Shown here: positions 11,901 to 22,036 of the stretch, one piece after another | How positions within the stretch are numbered: the stretch's first letter is position 1 | Layout: each line of letters begins with the position of its first letter | Assembly: GCA_013146195.2 (NCBI GenBank) | Contig: CM028381.1 | Span: forward strand, 54,064,099-54,128,098 | DNA length: 64,000 bases | From: Codonopsis lanceolata | Lineage: Eukaryota > Streptophyta > Magnoliopsida > Asterales > Campanulaceae | Reading direction: 5' to 3' | Notes under the pieces: model-generated | What the model saw: only the letters and a program-made list of their open reading frames with translations | Told to the model about the DNA's origin: nothing | The model's database searches: none | Translations under genes and position numbers: made by a program

Positions 11901-12712
11901 ATTTAGTAACTTATCTTGGGTCATTATGACTCACTCGTGTGTTTGTTTTCCTTAGTTTTTGCAGTAAGCTCGTTAGTGCACGTTGCAGCTTCGGGTGCTT
12001 GTCGGTTAGCAGGTGGTCTTCCGGGCAATAGCTTGGAGTTGTTATTATTGTTATTATTGTATTTTATATCTTGTGAGACACGGACGTAAAGTTATGTAAA
12101 CTTTACTTGGGTAGTTATGTTAGCATTATATTATCGTGTTAATTTGGGAGCCGACTTTTTTGGTTGAGCTATTGTATTTATTTAGAGGTTATTCTGTTGT
12201 CTTTCCGAGCAAGGCTTTAGCTCGCAAGTTCTAGTATTATGTTATCGTTATTTCTGTCTCCGACAACTTTAGTCGAGAGACATTGGTTTAGTTGTTAGTA
12301 TTCAATATCTTATCCGTTTAGTTGATTTGTCCCTCCGGCATGTTGTAGCCGTCAAATGGTTGTTTTTCAGGTCGGTATTCTGTTGATTCGCCGGCCTTAG
12401 GTTGCCGATGGTTTGTTGTACGTGCGCAATGTTGCGTCACGCGAGTCGTAGATTTGTCGAGAGATAATCGTCTCTTAGCCTTGTATTCCTTAGTTTATAA
12501 TTATAAGTTTGGGTTCCACTTATGATTTGCTTCCGCAGATTTTAGTTTTTGGTTATTCGGTTTTGCCGTTATGGCTTTACATTCCTGTTTAGAGTTGTGG
12601 GTTCAACTCTTGACTCGCACCACTACGCTTAGCGAGTGCTAGTCCGTCTTTTATCTTGTCTTGACGGCACGACCTTGGGATTTCGCATTGGAGTCCGGGT
12701 CGGGTCGTCACA
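8901..12712 (+). repeat. 3' LTR of element A, 3.81 kb
   Basis: Direct repeat of 2205-6144 with the same termini. It is about 130 bp shorter. Differences include loss of part of the GAGGCGCCCGCCTC cluster (9540-9600), single rather than doubled copies of an 18-bp and a 23-bp motif near 11010-11100, and many 1-6 base losses in the structured module at 11425-11655. Followed by GGTAT, the probable start of flanking target DNA. Confidence 0.92.
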
Positions 12713-13130
12713 GGTATATGATATTGGCCCGAATAAATTCGGACACCTTTCGGGCGTTTAAGACCTTGTAGGAAGAGGCTTCTACCCACTTTGTGAATTA
12801 ATCGACGACTACCAGGACGTATTCATGGCCATTAGATCCCTTCGGGTGAATTTGGCCTATGACGCCGATACCCCATGTTGAGAAGGGCCGTGGGCCGTGG
12901 AGTTGTATAGACGCTGGGGCACATGCCAGAGATTGGCAAAGCGTTGACATTTGTCGCAATGTCGCACCCACCAATACGTCGGCTTCGAGCGCTCAATAGT
13001 ACCCCGCTCTGATGACTTTCTTTGACAAAGATATGGCCATTCATGTGGGCCCACCCAGTACCACCATGTAGTTGATCCATAATTTGCTCGCCTTTGGCAC
13101 GATCGACACATAAGAGGTTGAGGCTTTGAT
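12713..13130 (-). pseudogene. Integrase N-terminus of Tat-type element
   Basis: Frames at 12589-12789, 12832-13080 and 12857-13111 combine into an integrase start. The HHCC zinc-binding part shows an H-containing DQLHGG/HMNGH stretch followed by HCDKCQRFAN. After it comes the catalytic-core start (IHPKGSNGHEYVLVVVD) with the first acidic residue. The reading changes frame several times and stops at 12713 where element A begins, so the other two catalytic acids are missing from this window. Inactive. Confidence 0.8.
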
Positions 13131-13443
13131 AATGCCTCTTATACAGCCGCCACCCGCCGACGCAATTGGGAGGCCCATCTTCGCAGGGAGACTCTTCCCC
13201 TCTTATCTAAGCAGGAGGATAAAGATTTTTCTGGAGCAGATTTAAGATGTTAGCATACCAGGGCTCGTGGTCTGCTTCAGAGGCTGCGTTGATTTTGAAA
13301 CAGTATGCCGGAGTGACCTTCTTCCCGACTATAAATGGCTGAACTTTAGTTTCGATTTGGAATCGACGATGGCCTTTAGTGGCCGGGACATCTCGAATTG
13401 ATTCCTATCTCGTGGCGGGTAATGGAGCGAGCTAGAACCAAAT

Positions 13444-13725
13444 CTAAGGGCGTGTTATTAACTTGGCATGATAGGCAGAGATCCCGGTCCTCCATCTTCC
13501 TTCGACTTGATTTATGATTAGGGCCGAGTCTCCGTAGACTTCGAAATCTTTAGCCCCCCTTTGTAGAGCTTCTTCTAGGCCAGCAATACAGGCTTCATAT
13601 TTCACCGTATTATTTGAACATTCGAACTCCAACCTTATAGCCAGCGGAGTATGAGAGTCAGTCGGATCAATTAATAGGATTCCTATGCCAAAGCCTCTTT
13701 TATTCGCGGCTCCGTCAAAGAACAT
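13444..13725 (-). pseudogene. Archaeal-type RNase H domain of Tat-type element
   Basis: The frame opens with MFFDGAANKRGFGIGI, the FDGA motif holding the first catalytic aspartate. Further matches are NTVKYEACIAGLEEAL with the catalytic glutamate and EVYGDSALIINQVEGRW with the next aspartate. These fit the plant RNase H-like (RVT_3) fold found as an extra domain in Tat elements. It lies between the RT-linked RNase H and the integrase. Confidence 0.85.
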
Positions 13726-14160
13726 CTACCAACAGGTATCCTGGTCAGTGATTTCCAGGATACCTTCATCTGGGAAACCGGGCTCGATTGCATCTTCGGC
13801 CTTCAGAGGTAGATCGACTAAGTGGTCTGCGATGACGCTCCCTTTGATAGACTTGAGAGTGACATAAGTTATGTCAAACTCATTAAGAAGAAAAGACCAC
13901 TTGGCCAGCCGGCTGGATAGTGATGGCTTACCGAAGATGTATTTGATAGGGTCCATCACCGATATGAGCTTGATGGATCCTTCCACGAAGATAGGTTTTG
14001 AGCCTCACGAGTGGCCCGCACTAGGTCGGTGCTTTTTCAAGAATAATTGAACTCGCTTCCTTGTAGCTTCCTACTTATGAAATATATGGCATTTTCAATG
14101 TAGGAATCTTCTTTCTCTTAGGCGAGTATAGCCCCTACTGATGTGTCTGTGACGGTTAAG
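13726..14160 (-). pseudogene. RT-linked RNase H region of Tat-type element (frameshifted)
   Basis: Minus-strand frames give ANPPMLAPPHTHKSLLIYL then VTDTSVGAILA (start of the RNase H domain) and, after a disrupted stretch at 13987-14117, MDPIKYIFGKPSLSSRLAKW and KGSVIADHLVDLP, which match the end of the gypsy RNase H and the connection to the next domain. At least one frameshift separates the two parts. Confidence 0.8.
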
Positions 14161-15321
14161 TATATGAGGAGAGATTTATGTGTATGGGGTGGAGCTAGCA
14201 TAGGGGGATTGGTAAGGTAGGCTTTTATTTTCTCGAAGGCTAGCTGGCACTTTGCGTCCCAGACTTGGTTGATATTCTTTTTCAAGAGTTTAAAGAGGGG
14301 CTCACAGGTGGTAGTCAGCTGTCTGATGAAACGGCTGATGTACTGCAACCGGCCTAGGAAGCCTTTGACTTCGGTGGGAGTTTTCGGCTGTGGCATTTCT
14401 AGGATGGCTTTGATCTTTGCTGGCTCGATCTCGATGCCTTGCTCAGTTACTAAGAATCTCAGGACCTTGCCTCTGGTAACCCCAAATGTACATTTGGTGG
14501 GGTTAAGCTTCATCTGGTGCTTTCTGAGTCTTTCGAAGATCTTTAATGTGAGCACCATTGGCGGCCGAATGCACGATCATATCATCGACATAGACCTCCA
14601 TCTCTTTGTGGATCATGTCGTGGAAGAGGGTGGTGGCAGCCCTCCGTAAGTGGCTCGGATTCTTTAATCCAAATGGCATGACAAGGTTAACAATAAGTTC
14701 CCAGGGAGTGGTGAATGAGGTCTTCTCCCGATCTTCTGCCATTTTGATTTGGTTGTAGCCCAAAGATGCCGTCGATTTAAGGATCGAACTTTGTGAGATG
14801 CGACGACATCTACCACAATATCAATGTTGGGCAGGGGGAAGTCATCTTTGGGTGACGCTTTATTGAGGTCGCGGAAGTCTACACAGATTCTGACTTTCCC
14901 GTTGGGCTTGGGAACAGTCACTATATTGAGTCGGGTACTCAACTACCCAAATGAAGTTGACACGCACTGCTTTCATGATTTCTTCTTTGACTTGTAGTGA
15001 CCATTCTAGCTTGATACGGCGGAGCTTTTGTTTGACCGGGCGAGCATCCGGGTATGTGGGAATCCGATGCTCGACTATAGCTGGACCCTGGCCGGGCATA
15101 TCTTCGTAGAACCAGGCAAAGATGTCTACGAATTCTTTGAGGATATCAATAAGTGCCTTTCTTTCGATCCTTGGAGGTAACCGCCGATTCGATCTCTTTG
15201 GTTTCATTGTCCAACCCCGTGTTGATAGTGGATGTCTTGATATCTGGCGATGAATGGCTCGTTCACGGTACTCGATCGACTTTGCAAGCTCAAGTAGATA
15301 ATTTTTATCTTTTGGGTCCAT
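14118..15321 (-). pseudogene. Reverse transcriptase of Tat-type element (frameshifted)
   Basis: Order on the minus strand: a pre-RT stretch (LIDILKEFVDIFAWFYEDMP), KPNGKVRICVDFRDLNKASP with PLPNID (finger motifs), then after a frameshift GYNQIKM, VMPFGLKNP, and EVYVDDMIVHS with the YVDD catalytic pair. Then comes KIFERLRKHQMKLNPTKCTF and VKGFLGRLQYISRFI of the thumb. The catalytic motif is intact, but the palm motif containing the first aspartate is garbled at about 14760-14800, and the gene needs at least three frame changes to be read through. Confidence 0.88.
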
Positions 15322-15638
15322 TTTATTAAATGACTCATTATCGTAATTATTATTATTTAATGCGTCTTTTAAAGTAGGTGCAACTAAGGAATAAGCAAAG
15401 ACATTTATATTATTATTAAAAGCACATTGTACAGGGGTTATTACATTGTTGAGGACACGGGGTTTAAGATCCTCAACTATAGGTAGCGGATTGGTAGATG
15501 ACCAATCAAAGCTAGGAAAGGATTGGAGATAGTATATCCGAGCGGTCTACCAAGTCTCAGGGTGTCGAGGGACCGGTCGTGATGTACCAATTCCCGCAGA
15601 GGCTTATTAGAAATAGACTCGAACTTCACAGGAGTTTT

Positions 15639-16148
15639 TCATAATCGGTGCCTCGCTATCATACCCAGAAAGCTATCTCCTAGACCGTCATCATCTAGCA
15701 GGGCCAAAGCATAATCATCTTGGTTTATAGACCAAGTATTTTCAATGGTGACATTCTTATAAGTAGCGCTACGGGGCTCCAGGGTAACCTGTTCCATATC
15801 ATCTGAGAGAATACTGACATCCTCAAAGACTTCCCAACCAAGGCACCTTTTCCCATTCTGGTCTATCCAGGGTTCAGGAAACATGAGATAGGCTTCAGTT
15901 TACCCCTTACGTACAAAGTAACCATTTAAGGTTTTTCTATAGGGTTAGAGAGGGGGATATTCATAAGGACGCTTTTCTCTTTCTGCCCTTCTTTTCTCAC
16001 GTTTCTGTTTCATGACTGTGGCTATTTCAGCTGGAGTAGGTGTGTATCCTAGACCGAAAGGAGGGATACATCCCTTAAGTTCATCTTGGACTAAATTGAC
16101 TAGCCCTTGCTGATTTCTGCCGAGACCTAGCCCAGGCATATAATTCAT
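15639..16148 (-). pseudogene. Pre-polymerase segment of Tat-type polyprotein
   Basis: Two minus-strand frames (15945-16148 and 15639-15884). The first begins MNYMPGLGLGRNQQGLVNLV and has a glycine-rich G-patch-like look followed by a charged KQKREKRRAEREKR stretch. Such a segment occurs between protease and RT in Tat-type polyproteins. The second is acidic (DDDGLGDSFLG) and unrecognised on its own. They are placed here by position and strand. Sequence from 15322 to 15638 holds no sustained frame. Confidence 0.6.
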
Positions 16149-16163
16149 TTTTCGGAGGGAGAT

Positions 16164-16262
16164 GCGCTAATGACTGCCACCTACATACTTAACCGAGTGC
16201 CTTCTAAGTCAGTTCACACAACCCCTTATGAACTTTGGAAAGGTGAGAAGCCTAAATTGACT
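16164..16262 (+). pseudogene. Copia integrase fragment
   Basis: Thirty-three codons read ALMTATYILNRVPSKSV followed by TPYELWKGEKPKL, the well-conserved C-terminal part of the Ty1/copia integrase core. Nothing readable precedes it (the Tat element abuts at 16150), and the frame is lost after 16262. A small relic of a copia element. Confidence 0.85.
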
Positions 16263-18138
16263 TAGCCCTTGCTTCATCACTGTGTGAGTTCTAGTGATCA
16301 AATCTAGGTCACGATTATACCCTATGTGACTTAGAACTATATCATGAACTTGGACGTTGATGATGCTACTTTGGCATGCCGACCAACGGGCTATGCACAT
16401 ACAGTCTTACGGAGCATTGTTGGGAAAGTAGTTAACCAAGAGTGATTGATATGAGTGTCTAAGGAAGATAATATGATATGCATCTCTATTTTTGTGTTTC
16501 AATGCCATGGCGATCATATTGAACATACGGTTCAAGAGATTGATCTTGATACACAAACATATTGAGTTTTAAGCACCGCTCTTGAGGGATTGAGGATGCT
16601 TAAACTGATGTATATATACAGTCTGGGGTATAGACAAGTTTTGTTTTCTAACGAGGACGTTCTATGCTGGTCAGATGGTGATTTGGTATAGCGCTCCATC
16701 CTTTATCTTTCTCGTCATGTCGCACGCTTCACTTCCAGTATGAAGAGGCAGTGTTTAACGGGTTTTGATGATACGATGTGGTTAGAGAGATGAGTCCATG
16801 TGTATGAGTGAGAGATGTTAGTAATTGGGCTTGTGGCCTGATTATTTAGTCCCGCCCACATGGAATATATTTATATTATGATTAATTGGTTAATTAGTTT
16901 CCTAATTCGAATGGGTTTATGATTGACTTAACCTACAAGAAATATGGTTTCTTGGTAATAATGTAAATAAGGCAACTAAAGGGATAAAACCCTAATACCA
17001 ACTAATTGAAGAAGTCGTCTTCTTCAATTGTGCCGCCCTCCTCTCTCCTCTTAAATCTATCTCACCAAAAAACTCCCTCTAGCCTAACCATCAAGAGGCT
17101 TGGATTTGCGGTGTGAACCAGTATTGATATTCGTGCTTCGTGATATCAATCCGACGAGAGAGACTTGCAGGTTTGTTAATCGTGACATACGAAGATCGTA
17201 GCTCAAGCGAAAGTCTTCCGCTTCGCTCAAAGTACAAGTTCGAATAAGGTAATTTATGATTACTGTTTGATGTCGAACTTGTGTGATATATGTTTAGATA
17301 TATCCTTCAGAAAGGATTTATATGAGTTTCTTTAAGGTCCTTTATATAGATTTTCTTGCCAATGTTTGAAAGATAGAACTGATTTGAATCTGATTTCTTA
17401 TACTTCCTTTTAGTATCATTTATTAAATGCAATTATATGGACTGCTTACAAAGTCCATGTTTTGAAAGTTGTACTTGTTAGGAACATGTTTCTATGCTTG
17501 GAAGTATTCATTATCATAAAATTTGTGTTAATTAGCATCCAACGTTGTTTATTTCACACACACATATACAATTTGAGTTATATATAGCTTTTGAAGTTCT
17601 TGGCATAAATTTCAAAAACAATGTACCTAGGATGTGTGCCCGTACGTAGGGAGATCGACGTCGGGTGCACATCACAATATATCCATAGAGCATCGAGAGT
17701 ATAAGCTAGAGGTAGGTAAGAGTGAGAGGGAAAATGTAGTGGAAATTAACATTGAGCGCAAAAGGGCTGACGTGGTATCACCGTTCAATAAGTATGCAAC
17801 AAATCATGGCCATCACACACCAGTAGCACTGATAGGTAGTGCCCATGGCCATTCCATCCTCATCCTGATGGATGTGAGGTCTAGGGCTCTCCTTGTTGAC
17901 TGCTTTGGCTTCTAGGGCCTACTCACTCATGGTGCCGGTGTCGGCAACCCTGGTACGTTCCATTACCCTCAACGGGCAAGCTTGGCTAGGCTATTACTTT
18001 TGAGCTAGCTAGGTCCTAGTTAGGGTAAGGACTTAATTGGTAATGAAGTGATGTGTTGGAATATTCTAAAGTCAACTCTTTAAGTGAAAAATAAGCGCAA
18101 TAGATGAAATCATACATAATTATTATCAATTTACCTCG

Positions 18139-18141
<3 letters not shown>
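16263..18141. other. No gene supported; possible copia LTR/leader relic
   Basis: About 1.9 kb without a sustained coding frame. 16418-17600 has features of a copia LTR or leader: it opens TGTTGGGAAAG and has a stretch at 17100-17240 with GTGTGAACC and CTTCCGCTTCGCTC wording that I associate with copia LTR ends, but no paired repeat is present to prove it. A perfect 11-bp inverted repeat with a 4-base loop lies at 17004-17029. The 93-codon frame at 17634-17915 has no recognised similarity. Confidence 0.4.

Positions 18142-18201
<60 letters not shown>
18142..18201. repeat. (AT)n microsatellite
   Basis: About 30 uninterrupted AT dinucleotides directly before the first readable base of the LINE. 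Confidence 0.98.
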
Positions 18202-18207
<6 letters not shown>

Positions 18208-20081
18208 GCATTAATTCAATAGCGGAAGTTCAGAATTTTTCAAGGAAGGAGTTTCCTCTCATATATTTGGGCTGCCCTTTATTTAGTGGTCGTAAACTTA
18301 AAAAATATTTCGACCCTCTCCTTTTAAAGCTGAGGTCCCGTATAGATTCTTGGATTGGAGGTTTTTTGTCTTCGGCTGGTAAGATAACTCTTATTAATTC
18401 TGTGTTACATTCCATCACGGCATATCACTTGGCTGCTCTTGATCCTCCTATTTCAGTTATTCAGTCAGTTGAAAGAATGCTTGCTAATTTTTTCAGGGGT
18501 CAAATCGAACACAAGCAGCGTGCTCGCTGGATCTCTTGGTCCCGCTGTTGCTCTACAGTTTCGGAAGGGGGCATCGGTATTCGCTCTCTTCATGATATTA
18601 CCACTGCTTATTCTGCTAACATTTGGTGGAGGTTTCGTACTGTCAAATCTCTCTGGTCCAGCTTTTTCATGGCCAAATATTGTCGCCGGTCCCACCCAGC
18701 GCAGACTTTGTCCAAAGGTTCTCATATATGGTGCCGTATGTTATCAATTCGGCCATTTGTGGAACGACATCTTAAATGGTTGACTGTTCGGGGTCAATGT
18801 TCCCCTTGGTTTGATATGTGGCTTGATGGTGGTCCTATTTCCCAACCGCAACACATTACAGCTCCCACAGTCCATGATCTCTTCATAGACTCTTCAACCT
18901 TAAGTCCTTCAATTGCTGCTCAACTTTCGAATTCTGATCGTCAGCGAATTTTGGATCAGCACTGTTATCTGCATGAAGAAAAGGACTCTCCTTATTGGAT
19001 CCTTTCTTCTTCAGGGCATTTCTCTCTTTCCTCGGCCTGGCAGCATCTCAGGGTTCCTAAACCTATTATTCTTTCCACTAAATTTTTTTGGCATGCCAAG
19101 ATTCCGAAGCATCTTAGTGTTTTCATGTGGCGTCTTTTTTGCCGTCGGCTTCCCCTTGATGAAGCTCTTTTGTCTAAGGGATTTCTGTTGGATTCTAAAT
19201 GCTTGTGCTGCCTAGATGGTCATTGCGAAACTTTTGATCATGTCTTCCTTCAATGCCCTCTAGCAGCTCATATTTTGTCGACTTTCAGTGCTGAATATCA
19301 AGTTAAGAATTGCACATATTCTATTCAGAAATGTTGCTTCTCGTGGTGGCTTTTCCATCAGAATTCTTTGGTTCATTTAGCCATTCCCACTTTGATTTTG
19401 TGGCACATCTGGAAGAATAGAAATATGGTTTTATTTGAGGCTCTTGGTCTCTCTTCAGCCTCTTTGATCTTCTCTATTCGTAAGGATCTTCATGATTTTC
19501 TTACAGCTCATTCAGTCTCTCCGACTCAGCTGCATACTGGTTCCAGTCTTCCCCTTCTTCGGGTTATAAGATGGATTAAACCCCCTTCTCCCTTTGTCAA
19601 ACTCAACTCTAATGATGCTTCCCGTGGCAATCCGGGTTCGAGTGGGGGAGGTGGTATCATTCGTGACTATTCTGGGGATTTCATTTATGCTTATTCTTCC
19701 TTCTATGGTAATTCTTCTAACACTGTTGCTGAAGCTAGAGCTTTGTTGGAAGGTGTCCTTTGGCTTAGAGATGTTGGATATAGAGGAGCTTTCATTGAAT
19801 TGGATTCTAAAGTTCTTGTTGGTTGTCTTACGGCCAACCATAAAATTCCTTGGCCTTGCTGGGCTATCCTTCATCAAGTTCGGGATATTCAGAAGGATAT
19901 GGACTTTAAAATTTCTCACTGCTATCGGGAGGCCAATAGTGTTGCGGATCTCCTTGCTCATCTGGGCTGTGACTATGAATCCTCATCTCAATTCCACGAC
20001 ATTTGTAATGTTCCTTCTTGTATCTGTGGCTCTATTTTAAAGGATAAGTCTGGTACTCCTTATATTAGAAGTAGGTCTTAG
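18201..20081 (+). pseudogene. LINE ORF2 C-terminus: RT thumb, zf-RVT and RNase H
   Basis: In-frame reading extends upstream of the ATG at 18267 to 18201 (FPLIYLGCPLFSGR spans that ATG), so the methionine is internal. Domains follow in order. First is the RT C-terminal region (WIGGFLSSAGKITLINSVL, ARWISWSRCCS, GGIGIRSLHD). Next is a zf-RVT zinc-binding domain (KIPKHLSVFMWRL, CLCCLDGHCETFDHVFLQCP). Last is a plant-type RNase H (SGGGGIIRDYSGDF, NTVAEARALLEGV, ELDSKVLV, CYREANSVADLLAHLG). About 626 codons with no internal stop, ending TAG at about 20079. The RNase H would remove RNA from the cDNA hybrid in the full element. Non-functional because the catalytic RT half is absent. Confidence 0.92.
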
Positions 20082-20233
20082 TCTTTTTGCTTCTGTTTTG
20101 TTTATCTTGTATTTCCTTTCGAGGTTAGGCTCCTTTGTCCTCCCTTTAAAGGGCAAGGCTGGTTGTTCCCCTCAAGTTTGTACCTTTTATTTTCATTTAA
20201 TAAAATCTCGCAAGGTGCCGCCCCCTGCTTCGC

Positions 20234-20236
<3 letters not shown>
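18201..20236 (+). mobile_element. 5'-truncated L1-type LINE
   Basis: Begins inside the ORF2 frame right after an AT microsatellite and ends, after a 155-bp 3' UTR, at a second AT microsatellite. Only the last third of ORF2 remains; the endonuclease and the catalytic RT motifs are missing, which is the usual outcome of incomplete target-primed reverse transcription. The 3' UTR contains AATAAA near 20200. There is no poly-A tail; the AT run occupies that place. The frame is still fully open, so the insertion looks fairly young. Confidence 0.9.

Positions 20237-20326
<90 letters not shown>
20237..20326. repeat. Compound (AT)n(GT)n microsatellite
   Basis: About 21 AT units (20237-20278) followed by 24 GT units (20279-20326). 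It abuts the 3' end of the LINE and may derive from its tail or from the target site. Confidence 0.98.
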
Positions 20327-20327
<1 letters not shown>

Positions 20328-20374
20328 GTCTAGTTTGTAATGAATTATGTATTTACTAAACCGAGGAAACATTA

Positions 20375-20527
20375 CAGGAACAACAAAACCTTCTAGATAT
20401 GAAAACACGAAGTCTAGGTTTGCACTATAACTTCCAGAGTGATACCCTGGAGGACACATTAGTTAGTGGCTGTTCTGAAAAGGTCATTGATTCGAGCCCT
20501 AATCACCACAAAATTTTGGATGAGTAG
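20375..20527 (+). CDS. Open frame of unknown origin, possible exon
   Basis: A 50-codon frame follows a plausible 3' splice acceptor (ATTACAG at 20371-20377 overlaps its start) and reads QEQQNLLDMKTRSLGLHYNF and on to GCSEKVIDSSPNHHKILDE before TAG. A donor-like AAG/GTCATT lies inside it. It could be an exon of the gene at 20830-21768, but the phase at that donor (0) does not fit the phase-1 acceptor at 20830, so the link is unproven. No family recognised. Confidence 0.3.
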   Translation, partial: QEQQNLLDMKTRSLGLHYNFQSDTLEDTLVSGCSEKVIDSSPNHHKILDE

Positions 20528-20829
20528 ATTGAAAAAGTAAGACAAAGATTTGCAGACAGATTCTAATTTTTATACTAATTAATATTTGATCACATGCTGT
20601 GAGTTTATTTTGACACCGTCCATTCTTATAGGTAAAAAATTTGATAGAACGATGTATACAAATGTATATGGACGAAAAAAGAGGTGGTAGAAACCCTCTT
20701 AAATAAGGAAAAAATAAATCCTATAGTTACGATTTCGAGTATGTAACTTTACGCATTGCAGCAAATCTTCACTTGACTGCCCTTACGACGAACTGATGGT
20801 TTTATTTTCTTCTTTTCTTATTGACATAG

Positions 20830-21365
20830 TGTGGGAGATGATGGAAAAATGTAATCCAGAATTTTTCAGGGAGTATTACAAAAGACTAGGAGCAATGAGG
20901 CAAATCCTCCAGTTCAACGAATTGCTTGAGCATCAGGCTTCTGTAATGAAGGCTGCAGGGCTTCTACCAGAACCAGAACAGAATCCGATTGATCATCAAC
21001 CCACCCATGGTAAACTCAAATTTTTTTGAATTTTAGACCATTTCCTTGTAAGTTGAGCATGTTTTATCATACAATATGACTTCTTTCTGGCTTTCCTACG
21101 GATCATTTCAAAATAAATAGATGGTAAAATCATTTGCTATCGTATATAATAGCAATACAAATCAACGCTACTCGTTCTCGCTCTTAATGCAGTTCAAGTT
21201 CAACCAATGTTTGCACCTGATAATGGAGTGGAATCTAGTGAGATTCCTTGGGATTTTGGAGGTATGTTTGAGATCTCGATGTATAGTTAAATGTTTCTAT
21301 GCTTAATTTCTAGTTAAACGAAGTAGTTTTTCGTTCCTCTCTATATATAATGCCTTAACTGATGT

Positions 21366-21396
<31 letters not shown>

Positions 21397-21768
21397 AATT
21401 TGCTTGCAGATCAAGGAGCTCCTGAAGGTGATCAAACTTTAGTCTATTCGCCTTCTGGTACGGATATGGTATTGGAGTATCTAGAACAAGAGAAGGCCCT
21501 AGGTGAGCAAATACGTATCTCCTTGGAGATTTCTTCACTGTTTGAATTGAAGTTACTGTATAAAGATTCTTATACCATATCTGTTATTTCTATGATAATG
21601 TATTTGAAAAGAATTAAATGGGTATCGGCTCATTTGCAACCATATAGACCTTTGATCTCGTTTGTATAATTCTTCTTACCCATTCTCTTCATATTTTATT
21701 TTTCAGGGCAGGCAGACTTACCATTCTTTAATTCCGAGATGAATGATCAACATCCCGGTGAGGCCTAG
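20830..21768 (+). CDS. 3' exons of a plant-specific A_thal_3526 (TIGR01589/PF09713) family gene
   Basis: Four exons: 20830-21009, 21193-21261, 21410-21502 and 21707-21768 (TAG 21766-21768). Each junction has GT-AG ends (donors GTAAAC, GTATGT, GTGAGC; acceptors TGCAG, TGCAG, TTCAG after pyrimidine-rich tracts), and all are in the same phase, so the joined frame is open throughout. The first exon reads VWEMMEKCNPEFFREYYKRL then ILQFNELLEHQ, the C-terminal half of the A_thal_3526 domain (typically VWQKLEEEN.EFF.AYY.RL...Q...FN.LLEHQ). The domain's N-terminal half (VQNLIERCL-like) is not visible upstream. The remainder is acidic and Gln/Asp-rich (VQVQPMFAPDNGVESSEIPW). Function of the family is unknown. 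The upstream exons are missing or were separated by the LINE insertion, so it is uncertain whether the gene is expressed. Family assignment is from memory of the motif. Confidence 0.75.
21366..21394. repeat. (AT)n microsatellite in intron
   Basis: About 14 AT units in the intron before the third exon, close to its acceptor. Confidence 0.95.
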
Positions 21769-22036
21769 ATTAGTTCAGATCTAAGAAAACAAACACCTTA
21801 GTTTCCTTAAATTAGTATGTTTTTGGTCTTCTGTTACAAAATTTGTATGCATATTAAAACTTTGTCAAACTTTGAGGAAATGTAACTGGTTCTGTATTAG
21901 TTTCATTTCTTATTAATGTTACCTTATAATTTATGATTAACAATATATTGTAGTTATGTTGAAATTAAACTCAACTTGTTATGTTATTACATGGCACATT
22001 GGTGTAATTGCTCTCAGTCAATTCTCTCTGCGTGTG

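Larger units (their letters stand above)
2205..12712 (+). mobile_element. Element A, right copy: gag-only gypsy LTR retrotransposon (TR-GAG/LARD type)
   Basis: Two long direct repeats (2205-6144 and 8901-12712) begin TGTAACACCCC and end GTCACA. They flank a 2.76-kb internal region holding a tRNA-Met-type primer-binding site, one gag gene, about 1.65 kb of AT-rich non-coding DNA and a polypurine tract. There is no pol. Such elements are non-autonomous and would depend on reverse transcriptase and integrase from a related element. The Gag resembles that of Tekay/Del-type gypsy elements. The right end interrupts a Tat-element integrase at 12713. A simple target duplication cannot be read because the left LTR is shared with another copy. 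Confidence 0.9.
12713..16150 (-). mobile_element. Tat-type Ty3/gypsy element, decayed, truncated in integrase
   Basis: Minus-strand reading from 16148 down to 12713 meets, in order, a region typical of Tat polyproteins before the polymerase, reverse transcriptase, RNase H, a second (archaeal-type) RNase H and the start of integrase. The presence of an additional RNase H between RT and integrase is the hallmark of the Tat lineage (Ogre, Retand and relatives). The element ends abruptly at the right LTR of element A, which inserted into it. Many frameshifts; no LTR of this element is recognisable in the window. Confidence 0.88.

Noticed and set aside
17634..17915. 93-codon frame as a gene
   Set aside because: No recognised motif, atypical composition, no splice context; likely chance in transposon relic.
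19512..19961. 149-codon minus-strand frame and other overlapping frames within the LINE
   Set aside because: Shadows of the LINE ORF2 reading; the plus-strand frame has clear RNase H motifs.
20098..20459. Frames through the AT/GT microsatellite
   Set aside because: Low-complexity translation of a dinucleotide repeat.
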